Source of the DNA: Phil1 sp964546125
GTDB taxonomy: Bacteria > Bacillota > Clostridia > Christensenellales > CAG-138
Direction: 5' to 3'
DNA length: 44,533 nt
Assembly: GCA_964546125.1 (NCBI GenBank)
Contig: CAZJIS010000006.1
Span: 1-44,533, forward strand
In this document: in pieces, positions 1 through 8,244 of the stretch
Numbering within the stretch: the first letter of the stretch is position 1
Layout of the letters: each line of letters begins with the position of its first letter
Made by a program: the position numbers and the translations under genes
Notes under the pieces: generated by a model
What the model was told of the DNA's origin: nothing
What the model saw: only the letters and a program-made list of their open reading frames with translations
The model's database searches: none

Positions 1-7
1 ATTTCAT
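1..7 (-). CDS. Start of a gene cut off by the window edge
   Basis: An ATG (complement of 5-7) lies 9 nt downstream of a perfect GGAGG (complement of 17-21), and 34 nt after the stop of the ROK regulator gene on the same strand. Only the first codons (Met-Lys) are inside the window. It is probably the next gene of the ROK regulator transcript; its product cannot be known from here. Confidence 0.5.
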
Positions 8-41
8 TGTGCGTTTCCTCCGTGCCTGCTATGCCGCAGGT

Positions 42-1175
42 TCAGTCGGACAGCAGATGGTCGATAAGCTCATGAAACGCCGCGCCCGCCGCGCCGGCGA
101 CATCCACATCCGGGCTCGAGGCGGGAACCGCCGTTGTGTCAAACGGCGTGCAGCCCGCAAGCGCGCGGTTAAGCGCTTGGAAAAAAGCATCTCCCAGCGC
201 GGCCGGCAGCAGGCCGGATACGCAGATGAGCTGGAGATCGAGTGCGAGCGCCACGATGGCGAGGCACGGCGCGAGCAGCTCCGCGATGCGCCCCGAAACC
301 TCGAGCCTGCTTTCGGGATCAAAGGCCGCGAGTTCCGCGAGGGAGCGCGCGCCGCTCATCCGGCAGGCGGCGTCGATATTGACGCGGCTCTCGAGCCAGC
401 CCGCGTCCGTAATCGAGAGCGCGCCATCCGGCACGTAGCGCGCGTAGCCTATCTCGCCCGAGCGGTTGCGGCGTCCCTTGACCACGTTGCCGTTGGCGAT
501 GACGGCGGAGCCGAGGCCTGTGCCGAGCGTCACGAAGAGCAGGTCGTCCGCGCCGCCGCGGCAAAGCCTCTCGCCGATAGCGGCCATGTTGGTGTCGTTA
601 TCGAATACGACGGGGCAGCCGAGCGTTTCCGAGAGCGCCGCGAGGCCGCCGCGTATGTCGAGCGGTTCGCGCACGCCCGCGAGAGGCGCCGCGACGACGA
701 TGCCGTTTTCCGCATCGCACACGGCGGGAAGTCCCAGCCCCGCGCCCATGATGCGGGAAGGCTCGACGCCCGCTTCCTTCGCGAGTTCACGCACACGCGC
801 GCCCGCCATGCCGCTAATGAGCGCATTGAGAGAACATTCCCCGCGCGGGAAGGAGCGCACAGCGACCAGTTCGTGCACGAGGTTGACTAGGCCCACCTTC
901 ATGTACGCACCCTCGAGCACGACGCCCACATAGAAGCGGCTCCCCGCCTCGAACTCCACGGGGCAGGGCGGGCGGCCGAGGCCCTCGCGCGCGCAGGGAA
1001 CCTCCCGCACGATGCCCTTTTCGAGGAAAGCGTTGATGATCTTGCTCGCCGTAGGCGCGCTCAGGCCCAGCTCGGCCGAAAGATCGGCTTTGGAGAGCAC
1101 GCGCTTTTGCGCGAGCAGGTGAAACGCCTGCTCGCGGTTCTCCGATTTAAGCTTTTGTGCCGTATAAGCGCGCAT
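42..1175 (-). CDS. ROK-family transcriptional regulator (NagC/XylR type)
   Basis: About 377 residues. The N-terminal ~65 residues form a winged helix-turn-helix (KADLSAELGLSAPTASKII), followed by a ROK sugar-kinase-like domain with the DNDTNMAAIGE and LGTGLGSAV motifs. The family comprises repressors that sense a sugar or sugar phosphate. The usual ROK zinc motif (CxCGxxGC after GEIGY) is absent: that stretch reads PDGALSITDAGWLES with no cysteine, so the zinc site appears lost. It is divergent from a BadF-type kinase gene that starts ~100 nt away, so it probably controls that gene. ATG at 1175 is chosen; an in-frame GTG at 1187 is an alternative, and neither has a strong ribosome binding site. 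Confidence 0.88.
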   Translation of the reverse strand: MRAYTAQKLKSENREQAFHLLAQKRVLSKADLSAELGLSAPTASKIINAFLEKGIVREVPCAREGLGRPPCPVEFEAGSRFYVGVVLEGAYMKVGLVNLVHELVAVRSFPRGECSLNALISGMAGARVRELAKEAGVEPSRIMGAGLGLPAVCDAENGIVVAAPLAGVREPLDIRGGLAALSETLGCPVVFDNDTNMAAIGERLCRGGADDLLFVTLGTGLGSAVIANGNVVKGRRNRSGEIGYARYVPDGALSITDAGWLESRVNIDAACRMSGARSLAELAAFDPESRLEVSGRIAELLAPCLAIVALALDLQLICVSGLLPAALGDAFFQALNRALAGCTPFDTTAVPASSPDVDVAGAAGAAFHELIDHLLSD

Positions 1176-1206
1176 ACTTGAAAACACAATCCAAAAGAGA
1201 TACTAT

Positions 1207-1226
1207 TAATTTAACTTAGTTTATTA
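1207..1226. promoter_or_regulatory. Imperfect AT-rich dyad, candidate ROK operator
   Basis: An AT-rich stretch sits in the otherwise GC-rich divergent intergenic region. Its ends mirror each other (TAAT at 1207-1210, ATTA at 1223-1226) and it includes TTAGTTTA, which resembles half of known XylR/ROK operators. The middle of the dyad is poor. Assignment rests on position between a ROK regulator and its divergent target. Confidence 0.3.
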
Positions 1227-1282
1227 TATCATGCGCCCGCGAATTGTAAAGGGTGCAGAACGCTGATTTTAAGGAGATTTAT

Positions 1283-2239
1283 ATGGATGTATTCCTCGCC
1301 GTGGATGGCGGCGGCACGAAGACGAAGCTCGCGCTCTATGATGCTTCGGGGCGCCTTCAGGGAGAACTTGAGACGGGCCCCTCGGCCTGGTTCGATATGG
1401 GTGTGGACGAAACCGCACGGGTGCTGCTCGAGAGCACGGAAGCGCTGCTCGTGCAATCGGCCGCTTCGCGCGGCCGGCTCCGCGCTGCGGCGTTTTGCCT
1501 CGCGTGCGTCGGAGAGAACCCCGAGGGGGATGCCGCGCTCGCTCGGCGCCTCGGCGGGCTCTGCGCGCACACGCTCATAGCCAACGACTCGCTTGCCGCG
1601 CTCTACGCGGCGCACGCGGGCGGGCCCGGTATCGTCGTCGCTTCCGGCACGGGCTCCATCGCCTGCGGCATGGGCGAGGACGGCGCGCTCGCGCGCTGCG
1701 GCGGTTACAGCCCGACGTTCTCCGACGAGGGCTCGGCCTGCTGGATCGCCTGCCGCGCCATGGAGCTTTTTTGCAAGCAGGACGATGGCAGGCTCCCGCG
1801 CGGGCCGCTTCACGATGAATTCTCGAAGGAACTTGGCGTCGATTCGGCCTACGCGCTGATGGCCTGGGAGGAGCGCAGCCGCCCGCTTGGCAGGAAAGCG
1901 ATCGCCGCACTGCAGCCGCTTGCCGCCCGCGCGGCGCAGCTTGGGGATGTTGGCGCCGCCGCGCTCTACGCGCGCGCGGCCGAAGAGCTCGCGCTGCTCG
2001 CACTCGGTGTGCGAAGGAAGCTGCGTTTCGCGGCGTCGCCCGTGCCCATTGCGTGCGTGGGCGGAACTTTCCTCGCGGGCGCGCTGCTCACGGAGCCGCT
2101 CGCGCACCTGCTTACAACCGAGGGCATGGCGCTCGTTTCGCCGCGCCTCGACGCGCCGGTCAAAGGCGCGGCCGTGCTGAGCCTGAAAACGGGAAATATT
2201 CCGATTACGGAAGAAATCCTAATAAATCTCTGCGAATAA
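1283..2239 (+). CDS. BadF/BadG-type kinase, probable N-acetylglucosamine kinase
   Basis: 318 residues of the ASKHA fold. The phosphate-1 motif DGGGTKTKLALYD is near residue 7, the phosphate-2/adenosine region is VASGTGSIACG, and FSDEGSACW follows, as in the N-acetylglucosamine kinase branch of the BadF/BadG/BcrA/BcrD family. It would phosphorylate an amino sugar in the cytoplasm, using ATP. ATG at 1283 is preceded by AAGGAG at 1271; a longer frame from 1253 lacks a site. The divergent ROK gene supports a sugar role. The substrate cannot be fixed from sequence: glucosamine kinase and 2-hydroxyacyl-CoA dehydratase activators share this fold, but the latter carry an Fe-S motif not seen here. Confidence 0.85.
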   Translation: MDVFLAVDGGGTKTKLALYDASGRLQGELETGPSAWFDMGVDETARVLLESTEALLVQSAASRGRLRAAAFCLACVGENPEGDAALARRLGGLCAHTLIANDSLAALYAAHAGGPGIVVASGTGSIACGMGEDGALARCGGYSPTFSDEGSACWIACRAMELFCKQDDGRLPRGPLHDEFSKELGVDSAYALMAWEERSRPLGRKAIAALQPLAARAAQLGDVGAAALYARAAEELALLALGVRRKLRFAASPVPIACVGGTFLAGALLTEPLAHLLTTEGMALVSPRLDAPVKGAAVLSLKTGNIPITEEILINLCE

Positions 2240-2382
2240 AAAACGATTCGGAATGCAGGCCGAGTCCCCCCCTTCCCCTCGGGAAAAATCAATTTCACGA
2301 ATCATTTAGCATGGACTATTCCCGTACATGCCGCCCGCTTCTATCGTCATTTTGTTATCAGGCGACTAAACTCTAAAGCTGT

Positions 2383-3030
2383 TCATAGGAGCTCGATAAA
2401 TTTTGAATCGTACCATATCAAGCCATCCTTTTTCATGTTGGAAAGTTCCCTTGATAAGGACGTGCGCTGAACGCCTATTCTTTCGGCCCAGGCTTTTTTG
2501 GTTATGTTAAGTTGAATTCGATTTGAATTTTGCCTTTTTCGCTCATATTCAAGATAATTCATAACGCGTTCGCGTATCGTTTTGTTGGCATAATCTTTGA
2601 TACGATCTCCGAGGATGACCGCGTGGTCGGAAACATACTCCAGATAGCTTGCTAAAAAATCGCGGTTGCCTGTGAAAAGTTCAAAGAGGCGCTCTTTGTT
2701 GATTTCTAAAACCACGGTGGCTTGCTTTGCGGTGATCGTCATAGGATAACGCGGGTTTTTCGAAAAAAGCAAATTTCCGCCCAGGATTTCGTTGCCGTAA
2801 AATTCTGCGATCGACATAAGGTTTCCCGATTCGTCAATATGTTCGACCGCGACTTTGCCGGAAAGAACGATTTCGAACTTTGAGCATGCCTCGCCCGCAA
2901 AATGAACGATGTTGTTTTTAGCATAGACGCGTATTCGCAAGCCCCCGTCCCTTAAGCAATCATCGATATTCTCACGGGGTATGCAGCTTAATAGCGTGCA
3001 TTTCTCCAGAAGGTCCACATGCTTCTTCAT
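2383..3030 (-). CDS. Crp/Fnr-family transcriptional regulator
   Basis: 215 residues. A cyclic-nucleotide-binding-like beta-barrel occupies ~1-125 (FAGEACSKFEIVLSGKVAVE, GNEILGGNLLF), then a dimerisation helix, then a C-terminal winged helix with recognition helix RTSLSRELSNMKKDG. The FNR four-cysteine [4Fe-4S] signature is not evident: C12 and C15 are close together near the N-terminus, with C26 and C49 further on. The effector is therefore unknown. It is divergent from a membrane ferredoxin gene and its own promoter overlaps a palindrome, suggesting autoregulation and control of the neighbour. Base composition is AT-richer than the flanking genes. Confidence 0.9.
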   Translation of the reverse strand: MKKHVDLLEKCTLLSCIPRENIDDCLRDGGLRIRVYAKNNIVHFAGEACSKFEIVLSGKVAVEHIDESGNLMSIAEFYGNEILGGNLLFSKNPRYPMTITAKQATVVLEINKERLFELFTGNRDFLASYLEYVSDHAVILGDRIKDYANKTIRERVMNYLEYERKRQNSNRIQLNITKKAWAERIGVQRTSLSRELSNMKKDGLIWYDSKFIELL

Positions 3031-3079
3031 ATTGCATCACTCCTTTGAAAGAGTTACATCGGTAACACCTTTTTCCTTA

Positions 3080-3108
3080 ATTATATCTATATAATCAAAA
3101 TAATCAAA
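3080..3108 (-). promoter_or_regulatory. Promoter of the Crp/Fnr gene overlapping a 16-bp palindrome
   Basis: On the minus strand TTTGAT (3103-3108), 17 nt, TATAAT (3080-3085). The -10 box forms part of a perfect palindrome, ATTATAT-ct-ATATAAT (3080-3095), of the size expected for a Crp/Fnr-family operator. It lies midway between the two divergent genes, so binding there could govern both. Confidence 0.6.
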
Positions 3109-3135
3109 GCATAGCAATGCAGGAGGAAGTAGCGC

Positions 3136-3759
3136 ATGAAGTATATTACGACAATTATCCGTCTTTTGTTTCTGGGGCTGTTCATATTTCTTTTGGCGAC
3201 AGGCAAGGTCATGCTGTGGCTTGGGCTGTTTGCGGTCAGCCTTTTGGCCGCGCTGATTTTCGGGCGGGTCTACTGCGGATATGCATGTCCTATGAACACG
3301 CTGATGATACCGGCGGAATGGATTTCGAAGGGGCTGAAAACTCAGAGGCGGCAAGCGCCCAAATGGCTTAAAGATGGATATTTCTCATGGATCTCCCTGT
3401 TGGTCAGCATCGCAGCGACCTTTGTGACGAAAAAGTTTTTGCATGTCGATTTGCCGATATTGCCGATATGGCTGGTGATCGCGATTATCATTACCCTTAT
3501 ATACGGGCCTGCGGTATTCCACAACCTGATATGTCCGTTCGGAGCGCTTCAAAAAGTGTTCGGCCGGTTTGCGCGGCTATCGGAGAGGGTTGATCAATCC
3601 GCGTGCATCGGGTGTAAGTTGTGCGAGAAAGTCTGTCCGTCGGATGCGATTCTTGTTTCCGGAGAAAACAAGAAAGCCGATATAAACGCCGCATTATGCC
3701 ATCAATGCACGAATTGCCAGCAGGTTTGCCCTAAAAGCGCAATTCACTACTCCAAATAA
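3136..3759 (+). CDS. NapH/CcoG-like membrane 4Fe-4S protein
   Basis: 207 residues. Hydrophobic segments lie at ~5-22, 28-45, 84-98 and 110-126. Two cysteine motifs flank the membrane segments, YCGYACPM (47-51) and LICPFGALQ (~133), as in NapH/NosR/YccM-type proteins. Two ferredoxin clusters follow at the C-terminus: CIGCKLCEKVCP (157-168) and CHQCTNCQQVCP (188-199). Known relatives move electrons between quinones or ferredoxins and membrane reductases. At 207 residues it is shorter than NapH (~280). AGGAGG precedes the ATG. Its divergent Crp/Fnr regulator suggests redox or anaerobic control. The electron donor and acceptor are unknown. Confidence 0.85.
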   Translation: MKYITTIIRLLFLGLFIFLLATGKVMLWLGLFAVSLLAALIFGRVYCGYACPMNTLMIPAEWISKGLKTQRRQAPKWLKDGYFSWISLLVSIAATFVTKKFLHVDLPILPIWLVIAIIITLIYGPAVFHNLICPFGALQKVFGRFARLSERVDQSACIGCKLCEKVCPSDAILVSGENKKADINAALCHQCTNCQQVCPKSAIHYSK

Positions 3760-3783
3760 ACCGGCGATTTCGTCCCGCATAAA

Positions 3784-3818
3784 GAAAAGGAACAGCTTGC
3801 AAGGCTGTTCTTTTCCTT
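3784..3818 (+). terminator. Rho-independent terminator after the membrane ferredoxin gene
   Basis: Hairpin with arms GAACAGC (3790-3796) and GCTGTTC (3804-3810), extended by G-T and A-T pairs, followed by TTTTCC. It lies 25 nt after the stop codon and separates this gene from the MFS gene. Confidence 0.75.
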
Positions 3819-3964
3819 CGCCGCCGTTGCAGGGTTTTGCAGTTCTAAGGCTCCATTTTGCCTGGCAGCCGCTTTTGAATGCACCCTTTTTATGGTATGA
3901 TGGGTGTCAGATATTTTATAGAAGCAAGGTTATCTGGCGGTTTATGATGCTTGCAGGAGATGTT

Positions 3965-5158
3965 ATGAAGGATAATGCACAAAAAGGTATGCTGCGCAAT
4001 ATTATATTCCTTGGATTGGTCAGCTTTTTTGCCGATATTTCAAGCGAAATGGTCTATCCGCTGATACCGCTTTACTTAACCACGGCATTCGGCGCAACGC
4101 CTGTTCTGGTCGGAATCATAGAAGGAATTGCCGAGAGCGTGGCAAGCCTGCTAAAGGTGTTTAGCGGATATATCAGCGATAGATATAACCGCAAAAAGCC
4201 GCTGGCCTTCTTCGGTTATGCTTCCGGCCTGCTTTACAAGCTTGCGCTTTTGTTTGCAGGCTCTTGGGGCGGCATTCTCGGCGCGAGGGTGATAGACCGC
4301 TTTGGAAAGGGAATCCGTACGGCCCCGAGGGATGTCATGGTATCGGAAAGCGCGGATAAAACACAAATGGGACAGGCCTTTGGTATTCACAAGGCTTTGG
4401 ATATGGCCGGGGCCGCCATTGGAACGCTGCTGGCATTTGTTCTGTTAAAACGGATAGGCGAAGGCGCATACAAAACCATTTTTGCAGTTTCGATACTTCC
4501 GGTGCTGCTTGCCCTTCTCATGTTTGTGTTCATCAAAGAAAAAAGAGACGTAAGGGAAAGCAAGCCAAGGGAGCATTTCTGGGAGAATTTCCGGCAGCTT
4601 AACAGGAACTTAAAGCTTTATCTTTTGGTGACGTTTCTTTTTACGCTCGGAAATTCCTCCAACACATTCCTGTTGCTCAAGGCAAACGATATCGGATTTT
4701 CGAGTTCGGACGTCATTCTCTTATACTTTGTCTATAACCTCGTTTCCGCGGTGCTTGCCATACCGTTTGGAAAGCGTTCCGACCGGGTCGGACGAAAAAG
4801 GATATTGATTGCGGGATACCTAATGTTTGCAGCCGTTTATCTTGGTTTTGCAATCGTTTCTTCCAAATGGCTGCTCGTGGCGGTATTTGTTTTGTATGGT
4901 TTTTACACCGCCATGGTCACAGGCGTCGAGCGGGCGTTTATTGCAGAAATCGCCCCCGCGGAATTAAAGGGCACAATGCTTGGGCTGCATTCGACACTTG
5001 TGGGAATTGCCCTGCTTCCCGCCAGCGTGATTGCGGGCGCGCTATGGACCGCGGCGGGTTCGTTTGCGCCGTTTGCGCTTGGCGCTCTGCTCTCGCTGAT
5101 CGCCGCCCTGCTTTTGGGCATGTTCTTTCGGCCAAATTTAACGGAGACTGCAACTTAA
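3965..5158 (+). CDS. MFS transporter
   Basis: 397 residues with about twelve hydrophobic segments. The loop after TM2 (SGYISDRYNRKKPLAF) matches MFS motif A (GxxxDRxGRR), and its counterpart in the second half is FGKRSDRVGRKR. The conserved RVIDRFGKGIRTAPRD segment marks a subgroup of anaerobe MFS proteins of unknown substrate. ATG at 3965 follows AGGAGA by 5 nt; the open frame reaches back to 3797, but that part overlaps the upstream terminator and is not protein-like. Efflux is the likelier direction for this family. It lies in the AT-richer block. Confidence 0.85.
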   Translation: MKDNAQKGMLRNIIFLGLVSFFADISSEMVYPLIPLYLTTAFGATPVLVGIIEGIAESVASLLKVFSGYISDRYNRKKPLAFFGYASGLLYKLALLFAGSWGGILGARVIDRFGKGIRTAPRDVMVSESADKTQMGQAFGIHKALDMAGAAIGTLLAFVLLKRIGEGAYKTIFAVSILPVLLALLMFVFIKEKRDVRESKPREHFWENFRQLNRNLKLYLLVTFLFTLGNSSNTFLLLKANDIGFSSSDVILLYFVYNLVSAVLAIPFGKRSDRVGRKRILIAGYLMFAAVYLGFAIVSSKWLLVAVFVLYGFYTAMVTGVERAFIAEIAPAELKGTMLGLHSTLVGIALLPASVIAGALWTAAGSFAPFALGALLSLIAALLLGMFFRPNLTETAT

Positions 5159-5354
5159 ACAGTCATGCCCTGATTCCGGTTTAATGGAACCGCTTCTGTT
5201 CTACAGATGCGCTTCTTTTGTCCCCCTTTGCGGAACATTGAAAACAGTCGAAAGGCAATGGAATAGGCCGCAAGGTTTCGGGCAATCTAACCCCGCCTGC
5301 TCCGCCGATTCCATTCCTATTATTTTTATTTCGGCGGACTTTGGAGGGTCGACA

Positions 5355-5936
5355 ATGGACTTAGATTTTGAACCGACAATCTGGCCGGAGCTTAGCATGC
5401 CGCAAGAGGCCGAAAGTTATCGGCAGTGCGAACTCTGCACGCAAAATTCGCGCGTCATTTGGGGAGAAGGAAATCCCCAGGGGTCTATCCTCATTATTTT
5501 AGATAACCCCGGCGCCCGCCGGGATAAAGAAGGAAACGAATACGTCTGCGCGACGAGGCAGACCTTGCAGGCGGCTCTGCACCGGGCGGGTCTAAGCGCC
5601 AAGGATGTTCTTTTGACTTATTTATTGAAGTGCAGACCCCTGCGCCGGTACGACAAAGAAACGGTCCGCGCTTTTAGCAAGCCGTTTTTGGTTCATCAAA
5701 TAAAGACGATGGAGCCAAAGTTCATCGTATGTTTAGGGGATGTCGTTGTTCGGGCGATGTTTGACGATAAGGATGCCTGTGTGAAAGAACTCAGGGGATC
5801 GTGGCATTCTATTTTGGCGCACCCCTGCATGGTATCCTACCATCCGCTGGCGGTAAGACGGCGGCCGAATCTGATGCATCTATTCATGGAGGATTGGAAC
5901 ATGCTGGCCAAACGCTTCCTGCATGACGGCGTTTGA
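5355..5936 (+). CDS. Uracil-DNA glycosylase superfamily protein (family-4-like)
   Basis: 193 residues. Cysteines C25xxC28 and C93 (LLKCRP) match three of the four iron-sulphur ligands of family-4 enzymes. The fourth, expected in the helix before QI, is absent: that helix reads VRAFSKPFLVHQI. Motif A, usually GEAPG, reads LDNPGARRD; motif B is SYHPLAVRR (H163). These features recur in a Firmicutes subgroup, so the protein may be a divergent glycosylase or may lack the cluster. ATG at 5355 follows GGAGG; the open frame extends upstream to 5184 without a site. Base-excision repair of uracil in DNA is the family role; activity here is uncertain. Confidence 0.78.
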   Translation: MDLDFEPTIWPELSMPQEAESYRQCELCTQNSRVIWGEGNPQGSILIILDNPGARRDKEGNEYVCATRQTLQAALHRAGLSAKDVLLTYLLKCRPLRRYDKETVRAFSKPFLVHQIKTMEPKFIVCLGDVVVRAMFDDKDACVKELRGSWHSILAHPCMVSYHPLAVRRRPNLMHLFMEDWNMLAKRFLHDGV

Positions 5937-6067
5937 ACCGGGGCAGCTATTCGCCAGGAAGCCTTTGCGCCGCTTAAAACTGCCTGCCTTTTGGTAAGAG
6001 GCTGTTTGTGATATGATAATCGGCAAGTGAGCGGGAAAGGGTACAACTGTAAGGAGGATGAACGCCT

Positions 6068-6595
6068 ATGCAAATGCCTGACATGGAGACGATGCGGCTG
6101 CGGATTCGCAGCACGCGCGAATCGGACGGCCCTGCCTGCCTTGCTATTTGGCTGGACGACGAAATGGGAAAATACATGGCCGACCCGCCGCGGGATAAGG
6201 CCGATGAGGCCGAACTGAACTTCGCCGTTGGAATAGAGAATGACGAAGGCTGGTATCCCATGGTCGTGTTTCATAAAGCGACGGGCGAGTTTCTCGGCAC
6301 TTGCAGCATCGTGCCGATGGACGAAGGAACCCGTTGGGATTTGGGGTATGCCGTGCACAAAAAATATTGGCGGCAGGGATATGCGACGGAACTGCTTCAA
6401 AAGTTAATTGAACTCGGCAAAGAAAGGGGCGTTTGCACCTTTAGCGCATGCGTGGCAAAAGAAAACACCGCCTCCAACGCCGTTCTCAAAAAGCTGGGGT
6501 TTCGGGTGTGGAAGGACACGGGCAGCTTCCGCAAGCGCGAAACGGACATCGTTTTTGCGGAATACACATATTTGCTTGCGGCAGGGGGCGAATAA
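6068..6595 (+). CDS. GNAT N-acetyltransferase (RimJ/RimL type)
   Basis: 175 residues. N-terminal RLRIRSTRESD matches the RimJ/RimL opening; the acetyl-CoA loop is YWRQGYATELLQ at ~101-112, and the C-terminal NTASNAVLKKLGF segment is the usual end of the fold. A strong AAGGAGG at 6051 precedes the ATG. The acceptor may be a protein N-terminus or a small amine and cannot be told from sequence. It closes the AT-richer block. Confidence 0.85.
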   Translation: MQMPDMETMRLRIRSTRESDGPACLAIWLDDEMGKYMADPPRDKADEAELNFAVGIENDEGWYPMVVFHKATGEFLGTCSIVPMDEGTRWDLGYAVHKKYWRQGYATELLQKLIELGKERGVCTFSACVAKENTASNAVLKKLGFRVWKDTGSFRKRETDIVFAEYTYLLAAGGE

Positions 6596-6707
6596 ACCCT
6601 TGAACCGGTCGGCCGTTGCGAAAAGCATTCCGCGCGCCGGCCCGGCGGGAGCATATGTTATGTAGAGATGGCCGCCGTGCTATCGCGGGCGGCGGCGCAG
6701 ATCATTC

Positions 6708-7637
6708 TCAATCATGGTCCGCCGGGCAGATGCACACGCAGTTGCGCCCGGCGCGCTTGGCGTTATAAAGCGCAGCATCGCTCCTATTGAGCAAAGCGAT
6801 GTAAGCGGTATCCGTTTGTGCGATTTCGCCGGCGCCCGCGCTGAGGGTAACGCGCACGGGCTTTGCATCGGGTATTTCAAGATCCGTTTCCCCAACGGCT
6901 TTGATCGCGCGCTTGCCGATCTCCGCGGCCACGTCAACGGAGCAGCCGGGCAGAACCGCAACGAATTCCTCGCCGCCATAGCGCGCGAACATATCGGACG
7001 CGCGAAACACTTTACTCAAAATGCGGCTTACCTGCGCAAGCACCACATCCCCCGCGCTATGGCCATGCGTATCGTTAATCTGCTTGAAACAATCTATGTC
7101 GAACATTAAAATGCTCAAGTCTGTGCCGTACTTTTTTGCGTTGTCGAACTCGGATTGCAAAAATTCATCTAGATTTCTCCGGTTGGGAACCTGCGTTAAC
7201 GTATCTATCGCGGCAAGCCTCTTGAGCTGCTCGCTGTGAGCCTGGAGTTTTTGCGCCATGCTGTTGTAGAAAGCGGAAAACTCGCCGAGAAAATCAACGC
7301 GCTGCGAAAAATCCCCTTCGGCAAGCTTCTGTGTTTGCCAGGTCAGATGCCGCAAGTTGGATTGGAGCGCTTTGAGGTTTGATATAATGTACCCTTTACT
7401 GTAAACGAATTTCTGCAAATTCCCTTTGCTCAGTTCATGGCTTAAAACCCGAATGTCCAAGATCATTTCATATAGCCGCATAAACGGCTCCGCCCCCCTC
7501 CATTGAGGCGGAATCGAAGCTTCGTCCATGAATTTTCTGTCGGTGAGCAGCCCGATCACAAGCTCGATGAGGGCCTCTTCCCCCGTCCCCGTTTGCTGCA
7601 AGGCACCGTTTTGTTCGCTCATCGCATTTTTATCCAA
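6708..7637 (-). CDS. Soluble diguanylate cyclase (HAMP-like + GGDEF)
   Basis: 309 residues, no membrane segment. The N-terminal ~150 residues are helical and include a HAMP-like stretch (LAEGDFSQRVDFLGEFSAFY) leading into a GGDEF domain. The active site is GGEEF, and an RxxD inhibitory site (RASD) sits five residues before it, so product-inhibited c-di-GMP synthesis is expected. The start is TTG at 7637, 8 nt after GGTGG; an ATG at 7622 is too far from that site. The gene lies 33 nt downstream of the V4R gene on the same strand. The two probably form one sensory unit, with V4R supplying the signal input that this cytosolic cyclase lacks. Confidence 0.9.
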   Translation of the reverse strand: MDKNAMSEQNGALQQTGTGEEALIELVIGLLTDRKFMDEASIPPQWRGAEPFMRLYEMILDIRVLSHELSKGNLQKFVYSKGYIISNLKALQSNLRHLTWQTQKLAEGDFSQRVDFLGEFSAFYNSMAQKLQAHSEQLKRLAAIDTLTQVPNRRNLDEFLQSEFDNAKKYGTDLSILMFDIDCFKQINDTHGHSAGDVVLAQVSRILSKVFRASDMFARYGGEEFVAVLPGCSVDVAAEIGKRAIKAVGETDLEIPDAKPVRVTLSAGAGEIAQTDTAYIALLNRSDAALYNAKRAGRNCVCICPADHD

Positions 7638-7670
7638 TCATCGCGCCACCTTTCGGGATATCAGTCCGGT

Positions 7671-8189
7671 TTATCTTTTATCCAGCGGTGTAACTATGAA
7701 ACGGCAGGTGCGGGCGCCGGTGCACCAACAATCGATTTCTTTCGCGCTCCATGGCTGTTTCGTAAAACACTCAAAAAGCGCCGAAATAAAGCCCTCGTCG
7801 TAAATGCAAATATCATAATCGAGTTCCGGCAGCCCCGAGCAATCCAAATCTTCATCGACGGCGAGTATGACTTTTTCAAGATGCGCGCCAATTTCTTCGA
7901 TGCGAAGGATGCCTATCTTTTTTTCGCGCAGCACCTTTTGGGATTTGCTCACAAATTCATCAAGGCAGCTCACGGGATCGATATAGCGGCCGTAGAATTC
8001 ACAGCCCGCAAGATAACCCGCTTTGAAAAAGATATCATCCGTTTCTTCCACGCCGAATTTCTGCGCCAAAATATCGCGCAGGGTGTATTGCATCAAACGA
8101 TACATCTCAACGCCGGCCTCTTTACCGAGGTTCGGCCTGCCGTCATAAACATCGCCGATCAGATCCCAGCTAAACTGATACTTTGCCAT
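7671..8189 (-). CDS. V4R-domain sensor protein
   Basis: 172 residues. The C-terminal half fits the V4R (4-vinyl reductase) domain: IYDEGFISALFECF at ~129-142, then a cysteine-rich end CWCTGARTCRF (C154, C156, C162), with C117 and C128 before it. V4R domains are proposed small-molecule or metal-binding sensors, found alone or fused to regulators. The gene is translated before the diguanylate cyclase and is the likely sensory partner. GAGGG precedes the ATG, and a TATAAT-like -10 is seen at the complement of 8222-8240. The ligand is unknown. Confidence 0.78.
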   Translation of the reverse strand: MAKYQFSWDLIGDVYDGRPNLGKEAGVEMYRLMQYTLRDILAQKFGVEETDDIFFKAGYLAGCEFYGRYIDPVSCLDEFVSKSQKVLREKKIGILRIEEIGAHLEKVILAVDEDLDCSGLPELDYDICIYDEGFISALFECFTKQPWSAKEIDCWCTGARTCRFIVTPLDKR

Positions 8190-8244
8190 ATCACAACATC
8201 CCTCAAAGAATCCATCCGTATAATGGTCACATTATACAGCTTTT

